From NCBI GenBank assembly GCA_028867335.1, contig JAGWGN010000003.1, positions 1 to 62,553 of the forward strand: a stretch of DNA of 62,553 nucleotides, in the 5' to 3' direction. This DNA is from Microcaldota archaeon (lineage in GTDB: Archaea > Micrarchaeota > Micrarchaeia > Micrarchaeales > CABMGC01). The translations under genes were made by a program, and so were the position numbers. The notes beneath the pieces were generated by a model. The model was not told the origin of the DNA. It ran no database searches and worked only from the letters and a program-made list of their open reading frames with translations. This document shows, in pieces, positions 1 through 8,065 of this stretch; within the stretch, counting starts at the first letter, position 1; each line of letters begins with the position of its first letter.

Positions 1-179
1 AGAAGGTAAAGGACCTCTACATCCTCACCTCCCTAGGCGAAAATGTATGCAAGAGCCAGGTTATCAACCTCGCTGCCACCCTAAGGGACTCGAAGAAGCA
101 CCAGATGGTGGACGTGCTTAGGAAGGACCCCCGATTTAGCGTGGAGGAGATCGAAAAGGCGATCGACATTAAGAATTGA
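1..179 (+). CDS. C-terminal end of an unidentified protein (partial)
   Basis: An open frame runs in from the left edge and stops at TGA 177-179, giving about 58 residues (VKDLYILTSLGENVCKSQ...). The residues are a plausible mix of hydrophobic and charged amino acids with no internal stop, and the RNase H promoter follows directly. The opposite-strand ORF in the track is treated as its shadow. I do not recognise the family: the piece is short and probably helical. It could be the tail of a DNA-binding or winged-helix protein, but nothing visible proves this. Confidence 0.5.
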   Translation, partial: KVKDLYILTSLGENVCKSQVINLAATLRDSKKHQMVDVLRKDPRFSVEEIEKAIDIKN

Positions 180-198
180 GAGGCGCGCCCAGTCAAAT

Positions 199-210
199 TC
201 ATATATTTAT
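199..210 (+). promoter_or_regulatory. TATA box for the rnhA/TPR-AAA unit
   Basis: The AT-rich element TCATATATTTAT lies about 28 bases before the ATG at 235. That is the archaeal TATA-to-start distance for a nearly leaderless transcript, and it favours the start at 235 over the ATG at 220. Confidence 0.45.
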
Positions 211-234
211 TCTAAGATAATGGATGCGAAAGCC

Positions 235-714
235 ATGGAGATACATGTCTATACCGACGGAGCGGCGCGGGGGAACCCAGGTCCTAGCGCATCGGGCTAT
301 GCAATCTACGACCAAAAGGAGAAGCTACTTGTCAAGATGTTCTTCTACAACGGAAGGCAGACAAACAACGTGGCTGAATACCTTGCGATAATCGCGGCGC
401 TCAAGAAGGTGATCGAGGAGTTTGGCGGCAAGGCGGAGCTAACTCTTTTCTCGGACAGCAAGCTTGTGGTAAACCAGCTCGGCGGAAAGTACAAGGTAAA
501 TGACGCAAACTTAAGGAAGCTGCACAGGGAGGCATCAAAACTCGCAGGCGCGCTTTTGAAATGCAGGTTTGTGGATGTGCCAAGGGAGAATCCACACATC
601 TCTATGGTCGACAGGGAGCTAAACAGGCTCCTAGATAACATTAAAAAGGATGAAAGTGATATTGTAGCTATCAAAAAGGCAAGGGAAGGGGAGCAAAAAG
701 GATTATTCGGTTGA
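235..714 (+). CDS. rnhA: Ribonuclease HI
   Basis: Cleaves the RNA strand of RNA-DNA hybrids, for example Okazaki primers and R-loops, in the cytoplasm. The protein opens with the family signature YTDGAARGNPGP. The acidic catalytic set is visible at D8, E48 (NNVAEY), D74 (FSDSKLV) and D126 (MVDREL) when numbered from the ATG at 235. About 159 residues is normal for a single-domain RNase HI without an N-terminal hybrid-binding domain. The ORF track starts at 220 (MDAKA extension), but the TATA position supports 235. The stop overlaps the next gene's first bases (711-714), so the two are probably co-transcribed. Confidence 0.93.
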   Translation: MEIHVYTDGAARGNPGPSASGYAIYDQKEKLLVKMFFYNGRQTNNVAEYLAIIAALKKVIEEFGGKAELTLFSDSKLVVNQLGGKYKVNDANLRKLHREASKLAGALLKCRFVDVPRENPHISMVDRELNRLLDNIKKDESDIVAIKKAREGEQKGLFG

Positions 715-3284
715 CGATTATGGCTGATGACAAGGAACCAAAGAAGGGCACAACCAGCGTTGTGGCAAAGGAGCTCTACACGAAGGCGGGCAACCTCTTC
801 GAGGACAACAAGTTCGAGGAGGCGATTGACCTCTACGGCCAGGCGATCCGCGAGGACCCAAAGTACGCAAGCGCCTACTTCAACAGGGCTCTTGCCTATG
901 CGATACTAAACAAGTACGAGCTTGCCACGGCTGATGCCAAGCAGGTGCTCAAGCTCGAGCCCGACAGCTACGACGCCCCTTATGTCATGGGAATCGTCGC
1001 GGAGTACCAAAAGGAGTACGAGCAGGCAAGGGAGTGGTACCAGAAGGCGATCGAGAAGAACCCCAAGTACGAGCAGGCGAAGGCCAGGCTCGAGGCGCTA
1101 AACAAGAAGGTGGAGGAGCAGCCGGCGGAGGGGGAGAAGAAGCTGCTCTCCGGAGGGGAGGAGAAGACCGTATCCGAGGAGGGACAGCTAAAGAGCGTCA
1201 AGTGGTACAAGTCGAAGCTAAAGTTCGCGGACATCGTAGGGATGAAGAAGCAGAAGAAGCTCATCCACGAGAACATCATACTTGCAATCAAGAAGCCTGA
1301 GCTTCTGCGCGCTTACGGCAAGAAGCTCGGTCTTGGCGTACTGTTCTATGGTCCTCCGGGATGCGGAAAATGCGTGACCGCAGATACTCAGGTGCTGCTG
1401 CCAGATGGCAGATATGTCACCATAAAGGAAGTTGTTGAGAACAAGGAGCCATACATAGTAACGCTGACCAAGATGCACAAGTTGGCGATCAGGAAGGTGA
1501 GCGGCTGGTGGAAGCTGGACGGCAAGCCGCTGCTTAGGATAACGACCAAGCGGGGCAGGATTGTGGAATGCACGCCTGAGCATCCGTTCCTTACAAAGGA
1601 GGGATGGAGCGAGGCATCCACACTGAAGGAGAATGACAAAATCGGAGTTCCAAGACATGTCCCAATATTTGGTAATGGAGTAATTAGAGAGTGCGAGGCC
1701 AAGTTACTCGCCTACTTTATCGCCGAAGGCGGATTGACGCAGGGAAAGCCTGTATTTACCAATTCTGATCCCGAGCTTTTGGAGGACTTCCAGTCTGCAG
1801 TTCTACAGTTCAATCGCAAGCTCCACATAAACACAGTGGTAGAACAGGGAAGCGTTATGACAATGCAGGTTGCTGGTAGGTACATACAAGAGCTAGGAGC
1901 ACAGGGAAGAAGCTCAATGCAGAGATTCCTAGATGCGCATGGTCTTTCGTTCACAAGCTCCTACAACAAGAAGATACCGCCAGTTGTCTTCACATTGCAA
2001 AAGCACCTTCTTGCCCTATTCCTAAACCGCCTGTTCTCTGGCGATGGATGGTCTGAGGACAGGGAGGAAAGTGGGGTAAGATACGGGACTCGTAGGCACA
2101 GAATAATCGGCTATTCGAGCAACTCCAAGGTGCTTGTCAGGCAGATACAGCACCTTCTGCTCCGTTTCGGGATCCTCTCTAGCATCCACAGCAAGGCAGA
2201 AAACTTCACGCTATCAATTTACAGGAGCAGGGACGTGGACACATTCATAGACGAAATAGGGATGTTCGGCAACAGAGCCGCTTTGCTTTCAAAAAAGAAG
2301 GATTCTTGGGGAAAGATAAAGAAAAAGGGGGGCAGCAGGGTTGTGTATGAGGAAATCAGCAAGATAGAGAATCTGGATGCTCCCGAACATGTGTATGACC
2401 TCACAGTAGAGGACACCCATAACTTTGTTGCAAATGATTTTTTTGTGCACAATACATATTTCGTAAATGCAATCGGGGGAGAGACGGGGTCAAATCTGCT
2501 CGTGGCCGCGATCAACGAGATAGTAGACATGTACGCAGGTAACACCGAGAAGAACATGCACCAGATCTTCGAGCAGGCGAGGAAGAACACCCCTTGTGTT
2601 GTCTTCTTCGACGAGGTGGACGCTCTCGGAATGAAGAGGGACGGCGGAGGCGACGGGGGCGGATCCCAGAGCTACATGCGAATGGCGGTAAACCAGTTCC
2701 TCCAGGAGATGGACGGAATCGAGAAGAACCCCGAGGGCATCTTCATCATCGGTGCGACAAACCAGCCATGGGACATGGACCCTGCGCTCAAGCGAAGCGG
2801 AAGGTTCGGGGAGGCGATCTATATCCCACCACCGGACTACCAGACAAGAAAACAGTCGTTTATCTACAACACAAGAAAGATGCCTCTTGGCAACATAAAC
2901 TTCGGAAGGCTTGCAAGGGCGGCCATGGGATTCTCGCAGGCGGACATAGCAGACATCTGTGACAAGACCGCGCTCATCCCTGCAGCTGAGGAGGACAGGA
3001 CCGGAAAGAAGAGGAAGATCATGATGAAGGACTTCCTTGGGATGATAAAGCACCACGGCGGAACGCTCGATGAGTGGTACGCGATGGTCAGAAAGGACAT
3101 CGTCAACAAGACCGAGACCCAGATAGTGGACGGGAAGAAGCAGGAGATAGTGAAAGAGGGGAAGCTCTCGCCCGAGGAGAAGTCGCGATACAAGCCGCTT
3201 GTCAAGGACGTTAAGAGGAACTCGAGCAAGATGATGCTCTTTTTGAAGAAGTTCATGAGGACATTTGCGCTCTACGTTGCGTAA
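711..3284 (+). CDS. TPR-AAA ATPase interrupted by an intein
   Basis: The 857-residue precursor contains about three TPR repeats (roughly residues 18-125), a charged linker, and an AAA ATPase domain. The Walker A loop reads GPPGCGK at 214-220, is broken by a 361-residue intein (221-581), and resumes with T582. Walker B is VVFFDEVD at about 630-637. Sensor 1 is GATNQP and a second-region arginine sits in RSGRF. The spliced product would be 496 residues. TPR plus AAA suggests a chaperone-like or remodelling ATPase that docks partner proteins through the TPR region; the substrate is unknown. The 4-base overlap with rnhA may reflect only compactness. ATP hydrolysis should depend on intein removal because the insertion sits inside the phosphate-binding loop. 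Confidence 0.85.
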   Translation: MTIMADDKEPKKGTTSVVAKELYTKAGNLFEDNKFEEAIDLYGQAIREDPKYASAYFNRALAYAILNKYELATADAKQVLKLEPDSYDAPYVMGIVAEYQKEYEQAREWYQKAIEKNPKYEQAKARLEALNKKVEEQPAEGEKKLLSGGEEKTVSEEGQLKSVKWYKSKLKFADIVGMKKQKKLIHENIILAIKKPELLRAYGKKLGLGVLFYGPPGCGKCVTADTQVLLPDGRYVTIKEVVENKEPYIVTLTKMHKLAIRKVSGWWKLDGKPLLRITTKRGRIVECTPEHPFLTKEGWSEASTLKENDKIGVPRHVPIFGNGVIRECEAKLLAYFIAEGGLTQGKPVFTNSDPELLEDFQSAVLQFNRKLHINTVVEQGSVMTMQVAGRYIQELGAQGRSSMQRFLDAHGLSFTSSYNKKIPPVVFTLQKHLLALFLNRLFSGDGWSEDREESGVRYGTRRHRIIGYSSNSKVLVRQIQHLLLRFGILSSIHSKAENFTLSIYRSRDVDTFIDEIGMFGNRAALLSKKKDSWGKIKKKGGSRVVYEEISKIENLDAPEHVYDLTVEDTHNFVANDFFVHNTYFVNAIGGETGSNLLVAAINEIVDMYAGNTEKNMHQIFEQARKNTPCVVFFDEVDALGMKRDGGGDGGGSQSYMRMAVNQFLQEMDGIEKNPEGIFIIGATNQPWDMDPALKRSGRFGEAIYIPPPDYQTRKQSFIYNTRKMPLGNINFGRLARAAMGFSQADIADICDKTALIPAAEEDRTGKKRKIMMKDFLGMIKHHGGTLDEWYAMVRKDIVNKTETQIVDGKKQEIVKEGKLSPEEKSRYKPLVKDVKRNSSKMMLFLKKFMRTFALYVA
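1371..2453 (+). other. Intein with LAGLIDADG homing endonuclease domain
   Basis: The in-frame 361-residue element begins at Cys221 (CVTADTQVLLPDG, block A) and ends VHN, followed by Thr as the +1 extein residue. Block B is ECTPEHPF, with the TxxH core. The endonuclease blocks are LAYFIAEGG and FLNRLFSGDGW, both with the catalytic acidic residue, so homing activity is plausible. The C-terminal block is VYDLTVEDTHNF...FFVHN. Insertion is exactly between K and T of the Walker A motif, a conserved site of the kind inteins often occupy. Splicing and host residues are intact by inspection. Confidence 0.93.
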
Positions 3285-3305
3285 AAATAATTATAAAGTG
3301 AATCA

Positions 3306-4259
3306 ATGGCGACCAAAAAACATGCAGTCAGTGGACCAAGGGTAATGAACATAAACAATTGGGAAAGTGAGTGGGTGGAGGCGCTCTCGGCTTACCTCAA
3401 GATCAAGGCGGTCCCCATGAAGGGGACGATATTTGCGACAGGAATGGGGGGCAGCGGGATAGTCGGCGAGGTGCTAAAGCACATCACGAACAAGAACATC
3501 AAGTTCTCAAAGCTGCCGATCAAGGAGAAGGTCGACTGGGTGCTTGCGATAAGCTATTCGGGGAACACCACTGAGACAATTTACAGCGTGAAGCAGATGA
3601 GGAAGCGGGGCGCGAAGGTAGTTGCGATAACCTCTGGGGGAAAGCTTCCGGAATACGCAGATTATGTTGTCAAGCTGCCTGTGGGGATGCTTCCAAGAGA
3701 CGGATTCCCGTACATGCTTTCAGCGGCGCTTGCGGTGGTGGGCTGCAAGAAGGAGCTCAGGGAGGCGATAAAGGCAGTCAAGCTGACCAACCTTGGGCAG
3801 GCGAAGAAGATTGTGGAGCTCATCAAGGGGCGGACACCTGTGATCTACTCATCTGGATGGATGATCGCCGCCGCGAAGCGATTCAAGCAGCAGCTCAACG
3901 AGAACGCGAAGATGTTCGCCTTCTTTTCCAAGATGCCAGACTCGTTCCACAACGACATCGAGCCGTTCTTCTGGGACAACAAGCCGTTCTCCGCAAAGCG
4001 GAAGGAGGGATTTGTGCCGGTCATAATAGGGAACGGATACCTAGCATACAAGACCGCGCAGTTCCTGCCAAACGCCTTCCACATAAAGGCGAAGAAGACA
4101 AACAAGGTGCTGGAGGTGGTCAGCTCGATCTATCTGCTGGACTATGTCTCATTCAAGCTTGCCGAAGAGCGCAAGGCGGATAGGATAAGCATACCCGGCA
4201 TAACGATGGGCAGGCAGGTAATCAGCGGCCTCAAGAGCTTCCACACGAAAGTCGGGTAG
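3306..4259 (+). CDS. Bifunctional phosphoglucose/phosphomannose isomerase (SIS family)
   Basis: Interconverts glucose-6-P or mannose-6-P with fructose-6-P, linking glycolysis/gluconeogenesis to mannose-based glycan precursors. Two SIS-type sugar-binding lobes are visible: an N-terminal GMGGSGIVGEVL loop with SYSGNTTETI (the phosphate-binding SGNT motif), and a C-terminal lobe starting near TPVIYSSG, with the conserved NSFHND-like segment written here DSFHNDIEPFFW. The 317-residue length fits the archaeal bifunctional family. A TATA-like TTATAAAG lies just before the ATG. It is convergent with the pilus operon, with only 13 bases between stops. Dual specificity is inferred from the family. Confidence 0.88.
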   Translation: MATKKHAVSGPRVMNINNWESEWVEALSAYLKIKAVPMKGTIFATGMGGSGIVGEVLKHITNKNIKFSKLPIKEKVDWVLAISYSGNTTETIYSVKQMRKRGAKVVAITSGGKLPEYADYVVKLPVGMLPRDGFPYMLSAALAVVGCKKELREAIKAVKLTNLGQAKKIVELIKGRTPVIYSSGWMIAAAKRFKQQLNENAKMFAFFSKMPDSFHNDIEPFFWDNKPFSAKRKEGFVPVIIGNGYLAYKTAQFLPNAFHIKAKKTNKVLEVVSSIYLLDYVSFKLAEERKADRISIPGITMGRQVISGLKSFHTKVG

Positions 4260-4272
4260 AATTCTTAGAAAC

Positions 4273-4521
4273 TTAGCCGATGCAGAAGAACCCGTATTTA
4301 TCTAGGGGAAGACGGTTAAGGTAGGAAAGATAGGTCCCATAGCTTAGATTAAAACCATAGGGGTTTGTGGTACAGTAGAAACCTTCTAAACGAAGAATCA
4401 GACCGGATACTGCCAAATCCCTGTTTATCTGCAAGATGGTAGAGAGGCAAAAGGAGACATTTGGGGTTAAATAGACTATCAGAAAAATTGTTGAGACCAA
4501 TACTAATCCATAATAAGACAT
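4273..4521 (-). CDS. Small protein with N-terminal membrane segment, last gene of pilus operon
   Basis: An 82-residue ORF whose ATG directly follows the stop of the upstream gene (TGAATG), the coupled arrangement seen through this operon. The first 25 residues are hydrophobic (GLVLVSTIFLIVYL), then the chain becomes polar with several Tyr and Asn and two Cys. It could be a minor pilin-like or pseudopilin protein, but no QXSXE signal is present. It is unrecognised and might be a chance ORF at the operon end; position and hydrophobic start are the only support. Confidence 0.45.
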   Translation of the reverse strand: MSYYGLVLVSTIFLIVYLTPNVSFCLSTILQINRDLAVSGLILRLEGFYCTTNPYGFNLSYGTYLSYLNRLPLDKYGFFCIG

Positions 4522-4902
4522 TCAATCGCCCACGTAGATACAGATGGTCTGATTAATCATGTCCTGAATGAGGGGAAAACAGCCGGATTGCGAATTGCCT
4601 GAGAGATTGCCAATTATTGTCCCATTAACTTCCAAAGAAGCCTTTAAGTTTAGGATTTTAGAGTACTGGTAGAGGTAGCCTCTTACGCAAGAGAGGTTTT
4701 TTTCCAAAATACATGAGCGTAGATTGCTGTTAAAGCTTATCTGTTGCGAAATGTCGTAGATGCCCGCAGAATCCCCCAAATTTGTCAAAGCCGCATATGC
4801 GGCAGCCGTATTTTCATTCATTTGAAAGGCATAGAATGTAGAAAAAGATAGTGCTAGCAATAAGGAGATCATGGCCTCTATTGTAGCGAATTGGATTTTC
4901 AT
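4522..4902 (-). CDS. Pilin-like membrane-anchored protein
   Basis: A 126-residue protein starting MKIQFATIEAMISLLLALSFS, a very short basic leader followed by a hydrophobic helix with Glu at the place where type IV pilins carry Glu5. This is a variant of the class III signal. The exterior part has four Cys (CILEKNLSC, SGCFPL, TICIYV), likely two disulfides, and N-glycosylation sequons. It is probably a minor pilin or accessory protein of the same machine as its neighbours. There are only 4 bases between it and the upstream gene's stop. Function inferred from context. Confidence 0.65.
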   Translation of the reverse strand: MKIQFATIEAMISLLLALSFSTFYAFQMNENTAAAYAALTNLGDSAGIYDISQQISFNSNLRSCILEKNLSCVRGYLYQYSKILNLKASLEVNGTIIGNLSGNSQSGCFPLIQDMINQTICIYVGD

Positions 4903-4906
4903 TAGC

Positions 4907-6184
4907 TCACTTGGATATTATGCTTATCTCTGACCCGAGATACGGGATGGTTTCGTTTCCAAAGTTTATTCCGCTTAAAATCGCGTTTATCTGGTATGAA
5001 AATGGGGAACTCGCCTTGCAGAGATAGTTAGAATCTGAGGGGAAGCATGCAGAATTCTGCAGACTTGAGCTGTTGATTAGGTTGTTTGAGGCTTTGTCAT
5101 ATGCTGAAACGGCAGCTTCGATGGAGGACTGGATGTCTGTGGAGACATACGACTGATTGTAGAAGCTCAGGGTGCTGTAGAGATTGTTTTTTGCTTGGAT
5201 ATATTGTTCGTAGGCCGCCTGATTTACTACTTTGGTCTTTCCGCCAATCGAAAGGAAACTGGAGGTGAGAAGAGGGTCGGGTGATACGGCTGATTCGACT
5301 TCTGCGCTGCCGACAATCTCGTTTGCTAAGAGCACCTCGGATGTTGAGTTATCTGAAAGGTTTGAATATAAGCTGACCGAATTATAATTGATGCCCAATC
5401 TCAAAGAGTACTTGAGCCTATAATCTGAAGGGCTTATGGAGGACAGACCATAAGTGGTGTTTGTAGGGACGATACAGGTTGTTGCGGTGTAGTAATTGCT
5501 CGTGGAGTAGCAGTAACTCGAGAATACGGAATATGACCATGCATCCTCAGTGCCGCACTGCTGGGCAATTCCAGTTGGGCCAAACATGCTTGCATACGTG
5601 CAATGGCTGAATTCGTTTAGGCTTGCGATCTTCCCGTTGTCCACTAGCGCGTAAACAACGGATTCGTTACGGTTTTCAAGAGATACGGTTGGGAGCTGGT
5701 TTTGGGCAGGTAGGTTAGATCCACTTACGTAGGTTGTGAGGACTGAGGAGCGATTCTGTAAACTCCCACTGCAGGCGTAGGTATAATTGATGCCTACAAC
5801 CCCAAAACCTTCGGAGAGAGGGGTGAAATATAGGGAGATGGTGCTTATGCCATTAACCCCGAAAATGATTGCGTTTTGGGGAAAATACAGGGATTGCGCT
5901 CTGGCAGATAAGCTTACGGTTCCATTATAGCATCCGAACGCGGCTACCTCCATCCTATTTGGCTTGTTTAGTGTTGAATTCTCGGGCAGATAGATGAGAA
6001 GCTGGGGGTTTAGGGCGCTTGGGCCAAGCAGATTCCCGCTTTCGAAACTGTTTCCTGGAATGATGCCCCCAATGAGCTGGTCACTTTTCCCCACGCTTCC
6101 CTTGTATAGGGTCACTGTAGTCAGGCTGAGTAGGCTTATCGCCCCCAATATGACCAAAAATTCTAAGCTAGCTTGTATCCTCAT
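4907..6184 (-). CDS. Large class III signal-peptide (pilin-like) surface protein
   Basis: A 425-residue protein starting MRIQASLEFLVILGAISLLSL. QASLEF matches the archaeal class III prepilin signal QXSXEF next to a very short leader, and is followed by the hydrophobic assembly helix. The long remainder is rich in Ser, Asn and Thr, with sequons and scattered Cys, as expected for an exported glycosylated surface or tip protein. At 425 residues it is far longer than a major pilin, so a tip or adhesin role is plausible. Its start overlaps the upstream gene by 17 bases. The prepilin peptidase is not in this window. Confidence 0.8.
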   Translation of the reverse strand: MRIQASLEFLVILGAISLLSLTTVTLYKGSVGKSDQLIGGIIPGNSFESGNLLGPSALNPQLLIYLPENSTLNKPNRMEVAAFGCYNGTVSLSARAQSLYFPQNAIIFGVNGISTISLYFTPLSEGFGVVGINYTYACSGSLQNRSSVLTTYVSGSNLPAQNQLPTVSLENRNESVVYALVDNGKIASLNEFSHCTYASMFGPTGIAQQCGTEDAWSYSVFSSYCYSTSNYYTATTCIVPTNTTYGLSSISPSDYRLKYSLRLGINYNSVSLYSNLSDNSTSEVLLANEIVGSAEVESAVSPDPLLTSSFLSIGGKTKVVNQAAYEQYIQAKNNLYSTLSFYNQSYVSTDIQSSIEAAVSAYDKASNNLINSSSLQNSACFPSDSNYLCKASSPFSYQINAILSGINFGNETIPYLGSEISIISK

Positions 6185-6548
6185 TTTTTAGCACCACCAG
6201 GTATGATTCATTCCTAATTTCTACTATCCTGCATGCGTGTATTCCCTGGCACCGATTTGAGGTGGCGCTTGGAAAAGGAATTATAGTTAGGTTTATGCGG
6301 TTGAACTTCGCAAAGTTAGCGGAGAATGAGCTTGCGCCGCTGTAGTTAAGATTAAGGAGCCTGAAGGCCTGGACGAGAAGCTGTGATTTTGAATAAAGTT
6401 TTAGATCAAGTGTCTGGGCCTGGGCTAAAGAGCCTAGCTGCACTACATTTCCATGGTAGCTCTCGAATATCAGAAAAAATGTTGCCATCACTATCGGCAG
6501 TGAGATCATAGCGTCTAGGGAGATGAGTACGGCTTTATGGTTCAGCAT
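6168..6548 (-). CDS. Pilin-like small membrane protein
   Basis: The ORF track begins at 6581, but the internal ATG at 6548 (MLNHKAVLISLDAMISLPIV) gives a compact N-terminal hydrophobic helix and a 7-base overlap with the preceding stop, matching the rest of the operon. About 126 residues. The pattern SLDAMISLPIV resembles a degenerate prepilin N-terminus with an acidic residue early in the helix. The exterior part is mixed beta-like sequence with two Cys in NRCQGIHAC. Probably a minor pilin; family not recognised. Confidence 0.65.
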   Translation of the reverse strand: MLNHKAVLISLDAMISLPIVMATFFLIFESYHGNVVQLGSLAQAQTLDLKLYSKSQLLVQAFRLLNLNYSGASSFSANFAKFNRINLTIIPFPSATSNRCQGIHACRIVEIRNESYLVVLKNEDTS

Positions 6549-6757
6549 CTTGAAACCCCTGGAGTTATGCAGTTTAGGCACGAACTAAGCAATTCTGACG
6601 CATAGGCCGCAGAGGCACACGAGTAGTCCTTCAATATATCGATTGACGGTTGCATTGAGGCGTTGCTCCCTTTGAGCCAGATAAGTGAGGAGAGAGATAT
6701 GGAGAGTGCCAGGGTCATGAGTATCATCAATTCAAAGCTTATCTGGGCATTCGTCAA
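6542..6757 (-). CDS. Small class III pilin-like protein
   Basis: A 71-residue protein beginning MTNAQISFELMILMTLALSIS. QISFEL matches the class III signal QXSXE(F/L) directly before a hydrophobic helix. The short exterior part has four Cys (CASAAY, SSCLNCIT, SRC), suggesting disulfide bridges. It overlaps both neighbours by a few bases, so translation is probably coupled. Likely a small pilin or minor pilin. Confidence 0.75.
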   Translation of the reverse strand: MTNAQISFELMILMTLALSISLSSLIWLKGSNASMQPSIDILKDYSCASAAYASELLSSCLNCITPGVSRC

Positions 6758-7140
6758 ACCACCCTTATGAGCTCAATGTTGCCCGAATCATATTGTATGT
6801 TGAAATCTGCCGTCTGCCCATCTGGACAAAATAACTTTGGGGGCAGGGATATCCCGCCGATGAAGCCGAATTTCCCGTAATCGGTTGATAATGTTTCTCC
6901 GCTAATTGAAGAATTGCAGATGCCTTTTGGGAGAAATCCGGAGATGGTGATTCCGCTGGCGCTTGAGAGGATGGCATCATTTATCTGCCCGATAAGCGTT
7001 GATGTCACATAATAATCCATTGAATTTCTCAGGCTCGGTCCTGCGGTGCTAAGTACGCCGGTTGCAAAAAGCAAAGAAAGCCCGGCTAGGGAGAGGTAAA
7101 TGAGGAATTCCACTGAGAGCTGACCCTTAAACATGCTCAC
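6754..7140 (-). CDS. Class III pilin-like protein
   Basis: A 128-residue protein, MSMFKGQLSVEFLIYLSLAGLSLL. The KG before QLSVEF is a textbook class III prepilin peptidase site, with cleavage expected after the Gly. After the transmembrane/assembly helix comes a mostly beta-like exterior domain with two Cys (KGICNSS, LFCPDG). Its stop and start overlap both neighbours by 4 bases. Candidate structural pilin. The track's shorter ORF 6765-6980 is an out-of-frame shadow. Confidence 0.82.
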   Translation of the reverse strand: MSMFKGQLSVEFLIYLSLAGLSLLFATGVLSTAGPSLRNSMDYYVTSTLIGQINDAILSSASGITISGFLPKGICNSSISGETLSTDYGKFGFIGGISLPPKLFCPDGQTADFNIQYDSGNIELIRVV

Positions 7141-7388
7141 ACGCTGTTGCTTGCCAAAGTGGCCAATTCATGCGAGATTGCGCCGCTGATGCTGCTGTTG
7201 CTCCCATTAACAAGCACGGTAGTCACGGCTGCCCCCTTTAGCTTCACAACCATCGCAAGCGCGACTGCAACCACCAGGCTCGCAGCGGCGAGCATCATGA
7301 TGTATTCTAGGGAGCCCTGCCCCTTCATGGACTTTGCCACAGCCAAAAGGGCCTGTACCTCCACCGCAAAATTTATTCTCGTGTTCAT
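7137..7388 (-). CDS. Class III pilin-like protein, candidate major pilin
   Basis: Start placed at the ATG at 7388 (MNTRINFAVE), because a GGTGA ribosome site lies just upstream and the longer ORF from 7445 would run back into the TadC-like gene. The 83-residue product carries SMKGQGSLEYIMMLAAASLVVAVALAMV, a perfect class III signal (KG|QGSLEY) with a smooth hydrophobic helix. The exterior part is very short and sequon-rich. Small size and ideal signal make it the best candidate for the main filament subunit. The leader before the cleavage site, about 22 residues, is unusually long. Confidence 0.8.
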   Translation of the reverse strand: MNTRINFAVEVQALLAVAKSMKGQGSLEYIMMLAAASLVVAVALAMVVKLKGAAVTTVLVNGSNSSISGAISHELATLASNSV

Positions 7389-7396
7389 TTTTTCAC

Positions 7397-8065
7397 CTAT
7401 ATAGCATAAGATGCGAATGAGTAAGCGATTGCCTGGAGAGTGCATCCGAAGATGACCATTGGGAGAGAGTCTCTCACAAGCGAGAGGATGGTTCGAGCTG
7501 GCTTGAGCAGTGAATTTGTTATAAGTGTCGCAAGAACGATGTATCCCGCCCCGATAAGCCTCAGCCCGTTTACGATTGCGATTGCGGAGGGGCCAGTAAG
7601 CGAGCTGAGGACTATGCTCGCAGTTATCCCGCTAAAAAGGGGGAAGAAAAAGACAATTCCAACCAGAGATAGGATCTGCATCCCGTTTACTTTTGACCTT
7701 ATCCTGTTATCCTTCTCGATCTTTGCGTCTATCCACTCCACAAAATCCTCCAGATTCTTGGAGATGTTGGCCCCTGTGGTTATCCCGATGTGTAGAATTT
7801 TTAGCAGTATATTGAGATTGGTCTCCCGAAATGGGCTTTTTTCTGCCCCATGCGCATCGGAAAGGCGATAGCGCCTTGCAAACGTTGCAACCTTATGGTA
7901 TTTGATGTCTCCACAGGAGCTGAGCTCCAGCGACTTTAGGGCTGGATTTCCCTTCTTGTAGTTTGCAAGCAGATTAAGCGCCAATGCGGATATCTCGGCA
8001 TCGCTAAGCAAATCATTTTCTCCAAACTTTATCCTTAAATCGTACAGGCTAAATTGTTTCGACAA
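7397..8065 (-). CDS. TadC/GspF-like pilus membrane platform protein (downstream half)
   Basis: A 222-residue protein with a cytoplasmic helical N-terminal half (conserved-looking GITTGANISKNLEDFVEW, typical of the second T2SSF domain) and about four hydrophobic segments after residue 125. In type IV pilus, archaellum and Tad systems this inner-membrane protein sits on the secretion ATPase and transmits its motion to the pilin platform. At 222 residues it is about half the size of the archaeal FlaJ-type protein; the other half is the overlapping upstream gene. Confidence 0.8.
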   Translation of the reverse strand: MSKQFSLYDLRIKFGENDLLSDAEISALALNLLANYKKGNPALKSLELSSCGDIKYHKVATFARRYRLSDAHGAEKSPFRETNLNILLKILHIGITTGANISKNLEDFVEWIDAKIEKDNRIRSKVNGMQILSLVGIVFFFPLFSGITASIVLSSLTGPSAIAIVNGLRLIGAGYIVLATLITNSLLKPARTILSLVRDSLPMVIFGCTLQAIAYSFASYAI

